Positions 20,984 to 33,669 of a DNA stretch of 64,000 bases are shown here, one piece after another; the stretch's first letter is position 1; each line of letters opens with the position of its first letter. The notes below the pieces were generated by a model, which made no database searches, had not been told where the DNA came from, and was given only the letters and a program-made list of their open reading frames with translations. A program made the translations under genes and the position numbers. This stretch comes from Jackrogersella multiformis (Eukaryota > Ascomycota > Sordariomycetes > Xylariales > Hypoxylaceae). The stretch spans positions 2,542,001 through 2,606,000 of the forward strand of contig CADCXD010000018.1 of assembly GCA_902806575.1 (NCBI GenBank), given 5' to 3'.

Positions 20984-23900
20984 CTATACTACAAGCCTCT
21001 CAACGCCCCCCTTGCCCCACGCCGAGATACGTTTTTGGTCGCATGTGTCCCATAGCCTTCCGAGCAACGCCTGATACACACCACGCTCGACAGCATCCGT
21101 TGTAGCATCTCTCTGCGCCAGCAGCCAGCTCACGGCCCCAAACCTCGTGATCAGAGTATCGCTCCCCCCTTCGATAGTCGTTGCCCTGTACACGATCCGC
21201 AAGACCTGTGTCCTCAGATTGGGGCCCATAAATGGGTTGCAGGTTAGGGCGAACAGCCTCTCGAATACTTTACGTTTGTGAAATAAAGCCACATCTGCGG
21301 GTGTACGTAAGCTGTCGAGGAGGAGGCCTAGAAGCCAACTAACTTCAGAGTAGAAGGCACCATCTTCGGTTGGGCCCTCTTGGAGGATATTTTGCATGAG
21401 AGGTATCCTATCCAGAGACCATACCGGTCTACTAGTGAGAAATATATTGACCTTCTCATAGAGACAATGTAGAGGGTTCATTAGGACTTCGAGAGCCTTG
21501 CAAGCGAAGGCAACGATTACACTGGGTAAAGGACCATCAGCGATCGGGCTTCGTGCAGATTCTGTAAGTTCCATAAGTAATAGCCAGGCCTGTTCGTTGT
21601 TCTCATATCCCGAATCTTTGATCTTCGCAGCCATCTTAACGATATTTGTGAGCGCTTCCTTTCGAATACTCGAATGCTCGGAGGAAAGTAGGCGTATCAA
21701 TGAAGCCGCATATCCCTCCTCGACAAGTTCCTCCGGCGTTTTGGATGACCATCTCGATAATGAGCTATCCTTGGTTGTTATTATGGGCACTGAGAGCCTC
21801 TGTTCCAAGTCTTGCGAGCTAATCTGGGGGATTGAATCGCTGTCCACCCCATCCAGAACTCCATTAACCAGGCCATTGGTGATCACGGTGCCATGCTTGT
21901 TTGGATCGTCTTGTGTCTCTGGTGTAAACTTTTGCCTATCCGGGATGGACAGCTTTGCCCCGATCTTCTTCTGCTCTTTAAAGCCAGCAACAAACAATTC
22001 TTTCGTGGCATTTAAGAAAGGCTTGTGTACACCTGCAGCAAGCGAATAGCCGAGATATTCTGAAAATAGCTTAACCAATTGCTTAACTGTAGTCTTGCTC
22101 AGCGACGATGAAACCAAGAACGGAATTTGCTCCGCAATTGTCATCATGAGAGGGCAAGTAATCGAGTTTTCGTCCTCCGGGACCTTGGCTATCTCAAGTT
22201 GTTCCTCGACCATCTCGAGGTACTTGACGGGTGTCCTGGCGCAGCGCTCGACACAATTATCAAGGAACGTCCAGATTGCTGGATCGACATTTTCAATGCC
22301 CCTTAATGCTGCCATCAAGGGATACAGCCCCTGGGAGTTTGGTCGGTTCTCTACTAGTTGGTGCTCTCCAGCCACCCAAAACAACACATTCTCTAGACTC
22401 TCATTAGATAGCTCGGTCGTCTTCTCAACGGATAGTCGTAATAAAGTCGTAAATGGAGAGTGAGGCAAGTCAGAAGCTCGAGCAAACCATCGCATACTTG
22501 GCGAGTATTTCGCAACGGCGCATAGGCTGTCAAGTTCTAACAAAGACATAGCCATGTCTTCACTCGTTCCTTCAGATGCTTCGACCTTTTTGATAGTAGA
22601 CAGAAGCATTGGCGAGACATCAAACTTAGCCCTTAATGCAAACTGTGGGATAACTTCGTAATACAGCAACAGCAAACGGCTTGCAGCTTGCCGTTGGAGT
22701 AGATCACTTTGATCCATGGCGAGGTAGCATTTAATAACATCCTTGATATCTGGAATCCTTTGGCAGAATTCATCCAGAAGTCGGCGAGCTGCCTCTTCCC
22801 AAAGTGATTCAGGTGACGACGACGCCTCTCGATGCATCTCCAGAGCTCGGCCGAGCTTTTGCAATACCAATGTCAAAAGTCGAATGGCATAGAAAGAGGC
22901 TAGTTTGGATTTGATCGAGAAGCATCGCGTTATCGCCTTGAGTGTCATGGGCAATGGGATTATGTTCCCAAGTACGACAGAAGTAGGAGGCGGAACTCTC
23001 GCATAACCCTTAGCGTGTCCAAACCAAGAAGGAATCGGTAGCTGAACAGCATTATACAATAACGCAGCATATCCAATCCAGGTCGCAGACAACTTAGGAT
23101 CGAAAGAAAATGACTTCCTGAGACAAAAGTATTGGGCGACTAATTCCGGCGAACTTTCGAAAATTGCTACCAGGAGGTCGTTCTGCTTTGTGTTGGACCA
23201 CGGCCGTAATGTCTGGATAAACTCTGCCAGCAACATATTCCGCACGGGTACGTCATCTTCGAACTTGCTTATCCAAGGAATGCTATGGATACCGAAGTCC
23301 ACGGGTTGGTCGCCATTGACCCCTAATGGGATTGCATTAGGATCTACACCCTCGGGGTAATAACCGTATTCCGATCGACGAACACCGGCATCCGAATCGG
23401 TACAGGCAGCGAGTAAAAACGCATGAGCTGACTCCTCAACCGACGGGCGCTTGCCATCTGGGTCGTTCTCGTGGTCCGCAGGATCGTCGGAATAGCCGTA
23501 GAGTTCTGCTATCCTGATAAGTGAGTGGGCATTTAGAATCCTGATTTTGACATCCTTTGGTAGTTTCTTGTCTAGAATGACAGAAGCTCGTAGGGTGTCT
23601 AGTATTTCGTGGATAAGTGAAGGGGGATCCTTTCTGATATGTCTCATAAGAGCGGCAACAATATCCTTCTGAGATAGTAGGTCACGTTTCGCTTCGACAT
23701 GGAGAAGCTTGAGGCAGCTTAAGAGAAAGCGTATCGCATTGGTTCTGACGGATGGTCGTTTAGGATCTTCAATGCCTTCTCCTAAGAAGCGAAGGCCCAT
23801 GTTTCTAGCGATAGATTTGAACGTATAGTTTCTCGCCCTAAATATCGGGGCTGCAAGGGCACCGCCATCTAAACATACGGCTTCCCTAAGTAGCCTTAAC

Positions 23901-24490
23901 GTAGGTGATATTATGAAATCTTTGCCGTTGTCTGCTGAAATATTCTTGGCAAACAGTTCTTGCTGTCGTTTTTGGAGGAGGGTTCGACATATTCCAAGAC
24001 CATACGATGCTAGGTCTACGTTCCCGGACATGATTTTGAGTAGCAATGCAAGTACAACCACAACGGCAGACATGACATTCTCGTTATTTAGTTGAGCAGC
24101 CATGCTCCATGTTTCCAATATATCTGGCAGATATACCGGAACCTCTTCATCGCTTTCTCTAGGTTTCACTGATTCTAGAAACTCGAGCAATATTTGCCGC
24201 TTCTCGGAATTACTGTCTTCGCCGTTGACGATATTGTCGAGGAGGTTCTTAAATGACTGCAAGCCTATGAATCGCAGTTATTAGCATCATGCGAGGAGAA
24301 ATATATACACTTAATCCCGAGTCGACGTACCATGTCTAGCTTTTCGAAGGTCTTGCTCGAAGGTCAATAGGTCGCGAAGCTGTCTCCCAGTATAGACCTC
24401 TTCGGAGGTAGGTGGCTCATGTATATGGGCGGTCTTTTGCTTCTTCCCCGAATAGCCACCTTCACCTCCATGGGACTTGCGCTTCACCAT
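20984..24490 (-). CDS. urb1: Nucleolar pre-ribosomal-associated protein Urb1/Npa1
   Basis: Two minus-strand exons, 24490..24331 and 24264..20984, join in phase to 1146 residues through a 66-nt GT-AG intron. The first exon begins MVKRKSHGGEGGYSGKKQK, a basic nuclear-targeting type sequence, and ends ...DLRKARHG. The rest is alpha-helical. It has the Npa1-type N-terminal region (about residues 60-380) and a block VPVRNMLLAEFIQTLRPWS followed by LLVAIFESSPELVAQYF. In yeast this protein is part of an early pre-60S complex with Dbp6, Urb2/Npa2, Nop8 and Rsa3 and helps compact pre-rRNA domains. The length is shorter than yeast Urb1, as is common in filamentous fungi. Another 60S helicase gene, dbp10, is about 30 kb away. 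Confidence 0.88.
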
Positions 24491-25453
24491 CGTTCTTATT
24501 GTCCGCTAATGCGCTTGACTACGGCATCGTCAAGAGAGCTGGAAAATCGGGAGTAAAGATCGCCTAGGGTTAAGCGACGAGTAATTCGCAAACTTGGTTC
24601 GATTCCGAGATTCTGAATGAGTTGTGTGATCGAGGAATATATACTTCGCTCATGTATATTATAATGTATGTAAATGTCCAAGGTTGTTTGCTTCGTGTAT
24701 ATCCCAAGGTGTCGCATATGTGGGTTTGGAAGCTCCAGAATCAAGAAAATAATTGAATTGCCATCTTTGACCGCTCCCCCACTAGTAGCCAGACGGGTTT
24801 AGTGCATAAAATATCCATCGGCACCAGGTAGGTACCTAGGTAGGCTCTTACAAATTTCCGCACTGGGGCGGAAGGGACCCGCAAAACGTCGTCTTAAGGT
24901 TCGTACCCTGGCATATAGCTCCACTAATAGACCCTTGTTACCACTGTAGGTACCTAGGTAGCTCAACCCCTAACCCCTATATGAGTCACTCTCCAGTCTA
25001 AACATATAAACTTCAAACGGTCATCTCAACGTTCTATCTCATGGATATCAAGCCTTCATTTACTAGATAATTGATCGCGTCATACATTGACATATACCCC
25101 CCTGCCTCGTTACGAGCTTACGAATAGCTAGCTTCTCTACCTATTCTCCATGATAGATATACAACGCTTTCGAGGACATAGATATTCTCCCTTTACATCT
25201 CGTAATAGATATCTCCCACTCCCCCTCCGCTCCTCGCTTTATGGTAGCCCTTACATTAGTCGTCTCAAATGTAAACCACATCATATCATGTATCTCAGCG
25301 TCTCTAGATTAACGTGCTCAAATGCTCACATGCCCCAGTCCCCTCGTCCTCATGTCTCGCATCTCGCATCTCGCATACATCTCATCCGTAAATATCTCAT
25401 CACCTATATCCCATCCCCAGTCTCGAGCCCCCCTATCACAGCCCCAAGCCCGA
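24491..25453. other. Intergenic region between urb1 and tao3
   Basis: Two TACCTAGGTA copies (24826..24844 and 24946..24960) in the urb1 promoter. The right half is pyrimidine-rich on the plus strand and would be the 3' flank of the minus-strand tao3 gene. A 107-codon plus-strand frame at 25150 is low-complexity and unlikely to be coding. Confidence 0.5.
24826..24960. repeat. Two TACCTAGGTA-family copies
   Basis: GGTAGGTACCTAGGTAGG at 24826 and TAGGTACCTAGGTAG at 24947, upstream of urb1. Confidence 0.65.
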
Positions 25454-28400
25454 TCATAACATCTCGCCATTAGACGGGTTGGGCTTGTGCTGCAGAAACG
25501 AATTCGGCACCTTGGGCACCTGCGGCGAGATCTGCTGGCGCCCGGCGCGGAACAGCTCGCGCTGCTTCTCGGCGTGGTCCCTGGACCTGCCGCCGCCCGT
25601 CAGCCGACGCATGTGCGTGCGGGTCGACTTGATCATGTTCTCGAGGATGAACGAGCTCTCCGGCGCCCCGTTGGGCGGCCGGTCGTCGTCGCCGTCCGAG
25701 AATACGTCCTCCGTTAGGTCGTCGTCCGAGGTCAGCTCGCTAGTCTGCGGTGGCGTCCACGATGCCGGCGCCGACGGCGAGGTGATCGAGCGCGAGTGCA
25801 GCCCCGGTCTGGCGGCTACGGTGAGGTTGAGGTTGAAAGCCCCCGGCGTCATCGTGTTGGTTTTGCTCTCTTTCGCTATTGGCAGGCGGTCTACGAAGCC
25901 GTTCTGGAATGATGTGTTGGTCGAGGCCTGGTGCAGGATGGGTAGGACATCGTCGTAAAGCCGCGCGCCGGATTCATAGCTCTCGGGCGCGAACTCCGTC
26001 ACCGTTCTGGATGAGCGGCCCTCGCTAGGCGACGTCTGCGACATATCGTCGAAGAAGTCGTCCAAGCTGTCGAGCTTCGTTACCAAGTCGGCCATCTGGC
26101 TCTCGCCCTGGGCATCATCGGACATCATGGTTTCGGTCCGATCTGGCATCTCGAAATAGCCGTAACGATAGTCGTCCGCGTGGAACTCGACATCCGGGGT
26201 TGGTGTTGGGTCTGTAGGAATGCCATCTTCCGGATTTGCCTGGCACATGTAGAACGCCGCGTGGATATTGGCGCGCGTTATCTCCGTCTTCTTTGCCGGG
26301 ATTGGAATCGACCAGCCGGAGTCTTCCGGGATACCAAATAGGCTCTGGGTAGTCTCGTAATCCTTTCTATCTTTAGATGCCGCGCTAGTCATGCTCATTC
26401 GGACGTAATGCTTGTCCATCGGAGTTCCAGACATAGTCATAATGTTGTCGAGCACCTCCAGCGCTTCCATGCAGTACTCGGTTTGAAGCAGTCGGAAAAG
26501 CGGAGAGATTAAGTCAGAGCCATGACCAGCAATCTCAGGTTTGCGCATCTCAATTTCGGGGATGACAACGCAGAGCAGCCGCATCGTCATGATCTTCACC
26601 GATGGTAAGCTGTTTGTAAGGAAACCCAGCAACGTGGTTAGCATGTTGAAGTCGAGTTGCGGTAGGAAGTATTCTCGAAGTGCGGCGAGCAGCTGGTCCA
26701 TAAAGTCTTTGCTCAAGAGGTATCGCGAGTCCACAAATGCTCCCAGTGCACCGCATATGGATAACATCCCTTGAGCATCCGCTACCGATAAAAGAATTTC
26801 TGCGCTACGCAAGACTCGCTTATCAATGATATCTTGCTCCATGGCTTGTAAGAAGCGTGGGAAGTTGGCGAGGATGGAGAAGAAGAGTCTGTTGTCGTTT
26901 CCGATGAGGTCGCCGCTTGGGAGCTGGACAAGCTTATCTAGGGTATTAAGCGTGGGTTGTAGACAAATTGACGACCTTAGACCTTTGGAGAGCAGAGGCT
27001 GGACGCCTTCAAATGCGCCTTCCCACCTAGGAGGCTGGCCATCCATAAGAGCCCGTCGAACGCTTGGTGAGTGAAAGTCGAGTTTTTCCAGGTACTCGTT
27101 GAGCATCTCGATCGCTTCGAGGAACTCAACCTCATTGATCGAATCCAAACACGCACACATTGTCCAGAATAATTGGGGGAAAGACATGAGCTTCTCCGGA
27201 TCGAGTTTCGATATCAGGGTTTTCAGGGTGGTCAGGATTTCCATGGAGAATGTCTGGATCTCGGTGTCTTCGTCCGCAATGGTGTTGGATAACCGCGCAA
27301 GCATATCTCCAAGCATTAATTGGTCGAGCGAAGTAAGGATACAGCGGAAAATCTGGAACGAGCGACAAGCCAGGTGTCTAACGGGACAAGAAGTCGCCCA
27401 AGTCAGGGAGAGCCGGCTCCATTGTTCCTTGATTCCCGGGAAGGTAACTTCAAAAGTCTTGACAACTTCCGCCGTCAGATACTCCATACTTTGGGGTACC
27501 TTGTTGTCACGACCGTCCACTTTCCCGTTGCTTTCTTCGTAGCTCCAGACCACAGTACGATCGTGACGTCGAATCGCATCGACCACGTCCTCGACAGACT
27601 TCTTCGTCTCCAGGGGAGTAGCTTCGTCCATCTTTGAAACAACTAATTCATGGATCAAGTGCACGAGCATCTCGCGAGCTTGCTCTTGGACGAGAGGGGT
27701 ATAGTGGTCCCAAAGCACCGTAACGACTTGCAGCAAGACTATTAAATTCTCTCCATTCAACTGCACCGGCGAGACCATCAAGTCAACTAGGAGTATAAGG
27801 GATAACTGCCCCAGAGAAAATCCAGCCTGCTTAGTACCAACGGGTAAGGCCTCCGACAGGTCGGCACAGTATGGCAGTTGCAATTGTCCAAGATCGGGAG
27901 GCGACGGCACCACCTCTCTTTTCTCGTTGGGGACCATGGCTTTTGGAGTAATCTGCATCAACAGAAATTCGACTACCTTGATGCCAGGAGTGCTGGGGGT
28001 GCTCGACAAGAATACCACGATCTGTTTAGCATACTCGACAAAGTTCTGCTCTCTCCTTTCTAGACAGAGAGATATGATGAAGTCAAGCACGAGTCGGACA
28101 TTTCCGGGATGCGGACCGGTTGCGAGGGCTTGCCAGAGTGCCTGCACTTCGTTGTGCAATGCGGCGCTAGATTTTATGGTAACCTCAAGCAGGTTGGCAA
28201 GGAGCACGTAAGACTGTGCTGTAGGTCCGCCATTTGGATCGACTTTCAACTCGATCGTCTGGATCCAGGGCAAGATGACGGCGACGACATTTCGTTGTGC
28301 GCCCGAGGGGAGGCTTTTGAAGTAAAGCGTAACCTCGGAGAAAATGTGAAAGGCAAGCTCCGGATGCTGCTTCGCCAGTCGTTTGGAGATCTCGAATTGG

Positions 28401-31400
28401 GCCAGCTTGTAAACGGCCTTCGTCTTATCCGCGATGCTGATCTCGAAGTCTCGGATCTTGGAGCTCTGGGCGGCTTGATGCCTTTCCTCTAGCGCCCTTA
28501 GGACGTGTGCGGATTTGGACCGAATGTCGCTCTGGTCACTCCCTAGAGTAAACAGGCAGAGGCCTAATAGTTTCCAGAATGGCGATGGGTAATCGATGTG
28601 CTCTAGCAGAACCTCGGTGATGACCGTGAAGTAGCTTTCGAGCACCTTCGGCACCTCTGTGATATAGCATCGAGCAATGCAATGCTCTAAAAGGTATGGG
28701 TGGTCCTGGTTGTAGACGATCAAATTCTTCAGCGCTCTCCTCCCGATAACATTGACTCGGTCGCTCCCAGAGCTGAAAATCGAGTCTACCCAGTTAAGCA
28801 TTCGTCTCATATCAAAGTGAAGAGTAGCGCCGCTTTCGGTAGTCACGCTCACTGGACCAGCGCAAAGAGACGCCATAGCACTCAATGCTGCCGTCTTCAG
28901 GTTTCTCTTCTCTATTTCCATGGCGGCAGTGATAGTACCTCGTTCACCGAGAGACTGCTGGTCGATCAGTGATTGTCGCATCGTGTCTTCTCTTTGGCGA
29001 ATCTGCATCTGATTCGGCGAGAACCCACACCAGTCCTCCATTAGTGTGAAGGAAGACTTTCGCGACTCAAACGTCATCCAGCGAGACGGATCTTTCGTAC
29101 GGTTGACGCCTTCGAACAGTCCTTCGACTAGGCCACAATAGTGACGTCTCAGTTTTTGAAACTCCCAATCCATCTGAACCTCACCGTCCATCAGGAAGAG
29201 CTTCAGATCCTTAGTGTATGTGCAGAGGTTATTAAGTATCCAATCATCTTGATAGACCTCTGGTTCCTTTAGAAAATGGCAGGTCAGCTTGTACACATAA
29301 GTGAGCTCCGTCCGTAGCAAATCCATCTTCCGATTCCTACGCGGGCCGCTGTTGGTTCGCTGGTGTATTCGGGCACGGGCTTCGTCATTGCATCGTGATA
29401 CATGTCCTTGTAATTCCTCTAGTAATAATCGATATATGTTGATATTGATCGAGCCCATAGCGAGCACGACGGCCTCTCGAACGGAGGCCGAGGATGCCAG
29501 AAGCAACGGTATCAGGACTTTAAAGAGTGTCCTTGCCGATACGATCTTGTCGGCAGCAGATTTAGATCCCTTCCGCGAATGTTGATTTCCTTGTGAGGAA
29601 CAATTTATAGATGAGCTAGAGTCGGTTAAGGTTGTGCAGGCAAAAGCCAGATATAGCCTCCACTGTTCGACGAGCACGTCAGGCTGTGTCGTCGGCGTCC
29701 TTCCCGTATATCGAGCACTGCCAGGCTCAGACCCGTAGTAGAGACCCCTGGTCGGTTCTGACAGAACTACAATGCCCTTGTACATCTGCAGGATTCGATT
29801 GCATACCAAATCTCGGCCGATGGTCACGGTAAAGGGGCATCGATCGTAAGCAATACGTATGAAATTAGGGAAAATCTTAAACCAGAGAGTCGTGTCATAC
29901 GAAACGTCGCTGGTGCAGAGCTCAATCAGAGCGCCTTTGTTGTTGCTATTTTGCATGCCCCTTTGTAGCCGACTTCGCTCTGCTACGGACAGATGTTCGT
30001 CTTTGAAATTCATCACCTGGACCGAGTCATTTTCTAGAATATCAATAAGGCGAACTGTATCCTTTTCTTCCGCGCTATCCTTGCCCAGTGCAGTATTAAA
30101 TTCGACGATCAACCGAAGAACCGTGATCGCGAAATGCCGCACCCTTCGCGACTGGGAACATAAAAAGAAGAGACCGCGGGCCTCGACGTGCTCGACCTCC
30201 GCCCATATGCTGGACAAGTCGAGCTTCATACCCCGTTTGTCGGCGCCGTTGGGGTCTGTGGGATCAGACGCGGCATCTCTAGTTTTCCGTCTTATTTCGT
30301 CCCTCCATATCTGCAGTAGCTCGACGTATAGTCTTAAAGTGCTTTCGATATGACCCGGACCCAACATTCCCCCATCAGACATGGTAGAGTAGCGGTCGTC
30401 AAAGTTGAAGATGAAGCGAGCAAATCCAACGGTAACTTGATGCGCATAAGATTGACGTGCAATAGATTTTAGAGATTGTGCAGAAGATTCCGCGATATTA
30501 GATTGAACATGTGCAGTCCCCGTGCAGAGGAGGTTAATAAGCGAATTAAATGGTATGTCAGCGGAGAGGCAGCGAGGCAACGCCTGTACAGCAACGTGGA
30601 GAAGCTCGTAAAAAGCTTGCTTCTGGTCGGCAGGACTTGGGTGGTCATCGCGTCTTGAGAAATTAAACGTCTCGGCGATGGGAGTCTTCGGTCCTCCTCC
30701 TGGACTACTGAACTTCTCGTCGAGCGCTGCTTGGCCTCCGAACGTATTATCGCAGATGATCGTAATCTTACCAAGGATTTCCGAGAATTTCTTATAGTAT
30801 TCTCTTGCGCCCTCACTCAACGCTCCCAATTGCACAGGCCGTGACAAGGATTCATCACGATCGGGGAGTAATGGGCTTGCGGGGGTCACGCTAGAAGCTG
30901 TAGTTGATGCTGGTGAACTTGGGGGCACCCGATCTGGGGAGGATGGGGAGGAATAATGCTGCGGGAACGGAGGTCGTCCAAGATCACCCTTCTCTAAATC
31001 TGACATTATTGCAAGAAATGCCCTGATCCCGATGACCATTCTATCCGGCTCCAGCTGCTCGACCTTGAGCTCCTTGTTGAGGTTGAAAAGTTCAGCATTA
31101 ATTAAGGGGAAGATGATATTCTTGCAGCAATACTCGGGGTATTTGAAGCCCATGATTCTAATAATCTGTATCAAGGGCCCAGTAGATGCCGTATCCGCGG
31201 CCGAAAACGTACGCTTAGAGGTTGGCAAGACGATCTGCAGTACCTCGTCCAATTTTCGCGTCGCTGCAGTATCATTAGTTCGATATAAGTAAGCCCAGAG
31301 CAACCTCGAGATGACTTGTAAGCACAGAGGACGTATAGCGCGATCTTTAAGCCTCGGCTGGACAGTTCGGACTAGTTGAAGCCATTGGTTACTGAGATTC

Positions 31401-33649
31401 TCCGGCGATGATACACAAAGCATAGTTGCTGTCAATGGGAACGCAGCCAACCAATGGCGCGGTTTTACAAACATCGATGCTAGGCGGGGGCTAATGTTGC
31501 TGACCACTTCTGACCACTTCAGGTACGAGAAATGCTTGTTGGTAGCCTTGCCAGCGATGGGGAGAAGAAGCGTATCCAATATCTGACAAAAGGCCGACTT
31601 CACCTTCTGGCCGTGAGACCGGGCGAACAGCTTACCCAGGGACACCAAGAAGTCGCAAGCTTGGTCCCAGCTTTCGTCGGTGTCAATCTTGATATGGAGA
31701 TGCTTCATGCCCCCCAACACCAACTCCACCTGGCCCTCGGGATCCCTGTTCTGGGTTGTCGGGCTCCTAACAGTGAGGTCAGATAGGGAACGGTCGAGAT
31801 CGGCTATAAATCGATCTGTCACGCTAGCAAAGTTGATCACGCTCATGGCACCAAGTAGCTGGGCGAAAAGGTTCCAGTTAGCCAGCTTGAGAGGAGATAC
31901 ATATAGCTGTTCTATGTCAGCAATCTTAAGCTGGCCAAATATGATTGCTTCAAGCTTGTCCTCCATCTCAGGGGTGATAGAGCTGAGGCTACTCTGGCTG
32001 ATGACTTCCAGGAGGACTCGGCAAAGTATATATATAGAAACAATAGAGCGTCGCTCGGCGTGAGCTGCGTCATTTTGCTTCTCCGCAAGAACATGGGCCC
32101 CGCCGGACGCCGTATCTGCCGAATTACCAGTGATGAGCTGCAACGGCTCAGTATTCCGCCTGATAAGAGCGGCAGCAGGCATGTTGGACCTTAGTTGGTG
32201 TAGTAGGCCGCGTGCCTCGTTGGCAGCCTCACTTTTATGTTTCCGCCATAGCATGATAGAATCGATTAATGGTCTCGGTTTTTGGCTTGCAATATGGCCG
32301 AGGGCTATGATAAAGCGGTCGAAAGACGGATCAGCTCCGGGACCGCATATTTGTTCGATCGGAGGTTCGGGGTCGAAAGGCACTGTGATGCACTCTTGGA
32401 GCTTATCTTCAGCCATAGCAATGAACTTGGTATAGGTCAGCATATACACCTCGGTATATATCACTTATGGGCGCCAGGACCACGGTTACTCACCGACGTA
32501 AATAATACATGCATGGCATATTCGCCTACCGTCTTCGGCTCATCCCTATGGTGTCTCGACGAGTGGGAATGATGGTGCGCATGGTCGCGCCGGGTCTTGC
32601 TATGCATACGCTCAACCTTCCTCTGGGTGAGAGTAGCACTGTTGCTGCCATCCTGAGGAGATCGTGCTGAAGACTCTGATTTTTCCGACGAGTGGATGGA
32701 TGCGTTAACCGTGGTACCCGACAAAGCGGTGGGAGGCCTCGAAGCCATGGAGGATATAGATGATGGTGTTGATAATTCGGAGTCTAAGCGATTCATCGTG
32801 GGAAGATCTGGCCGTTCCGGCAGAAGTCCAGCGCCTGCCGCCGCGATCATCTGGGGACTGAGAGGACTCGAAGACGAACTTGCGAGACTCCCATTCCTCG
32901 AGTGTTGGATGCCATGAACAATAGAAGTCTGGCGATGGTGTCCATATGCCGCAGCCTTCGGATCGATGAGTCGTTCGAATATGCCACCGGGGCCCGAACG
33001 CGATCCGGGTGAACGTATGCCAGGGGAGGTAGTCGAGGGTGAAGCTAAAGCCGATTGGGGCGATTCAGGGATGCCGGCGAGTGCACTAGACTGAAGCTTT
33101 TCGAGGGATGACTCGCGCGAGTGCGCAATGGCGCGGGACGTAGAAGAATCGTGGGCTATAGGTCTAAGAGTATTCTCCCACCCGCCATTATCACCATCTT
33201 CGTTGTCGTTGCCGTCACCGTCGTGAGGATTGTTGATTCGCGGGGTTGGTCGCGGGGAGAACTTTAACTGGTCGTGAAAATGGTCTGGCAGCGTCTGGGA
33301 CGGAGCTGGGTGGTGCGGGAAAAAATGTTGTCAGTACATAGTAAAGGTGAAGCAGAAGTAGAGACCATCAGAGCGCAGGGGACATCGAAATGCTACCAGA
33401 CTGCCAGAGTCCAGAGTCCAGACCCCCCTTCTTCCCTCTCCCTACTGTGAAACTGTGAAACAAAATCCGAAAGTGGGCACATTTATCAACCCGTCAAGTA
33501 TGCATCAGCTCGTTATGGGTAAGAGGTACCGCAGCTGACATTCCGACCTACTAGCCGATATATACCTTATACATAGTATGGCGAGAAAGAAGAGGAAGGG
33601 AAGAGGATAAGGAAATAAGGAAATAAGGGACGCAGAGCCACTCACCCAT
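25454..33649 (-). CDS. tao3: Tao3/Mor2/Furry-like cell morphogenesis protein
   Basis: The model has three minus-strand exons: 33649..33646, 33305..32494 and 32425..25454. They join in phase to 2595 residues, in the usual size range of fungal Tao3/Mor2. The protein is a giant helical-repeat scaffold of the RAM/MOR pathway that supports NDR kinase signalling, polarised growth and cell separation. The N-terminal about 270 residues are Ser/Pro-rich and probably disordered. The conserved part opens with TVGEYAMHVLFTSFIAMAE. It includes segments such as VLIPLLLASSASVREAVVLAMG and ends in a Ser/Asp-rich, GC-rich tail. The start codon model uses a 4-nt first coding piece (ATGG) joined across a 340-nt intron to give MAPSQTLPDHFHDQ. 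This is plausible but less certain than the body. The internal 68-nt intron is well supported. A short upstream ORF precedes the ATG. Confidence 0.9.
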
Positions 33650-33651
33650 CG

Positions 33652-33669
33652 TTAAGCCTCGATGCCCAT
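33652..33669 (-). promoter_or_regulatory. Candidate five-codon upstream ORF before tao3
   Basis: On the minus strand ATG-GGC-ATC-GAG-GCT-TAA (MGIEA-stop) ends two bases before the proposed tao3 ATG at 33649. If the first-exon model is right, ribosomes would have to reinitiate or skip this ORF. The call depends on the transcript start, which I cannot see. Confidence 0.35.

Noticed and set aside
24594..24614. tRNA T-arm-like sequence (TTGGTTCGATTCCGAG)
   Set aside because: A five-pair stem and TTCGAT loop are present, but there is no matching acceptor stem, anticodon arm or D arm at the right distance.
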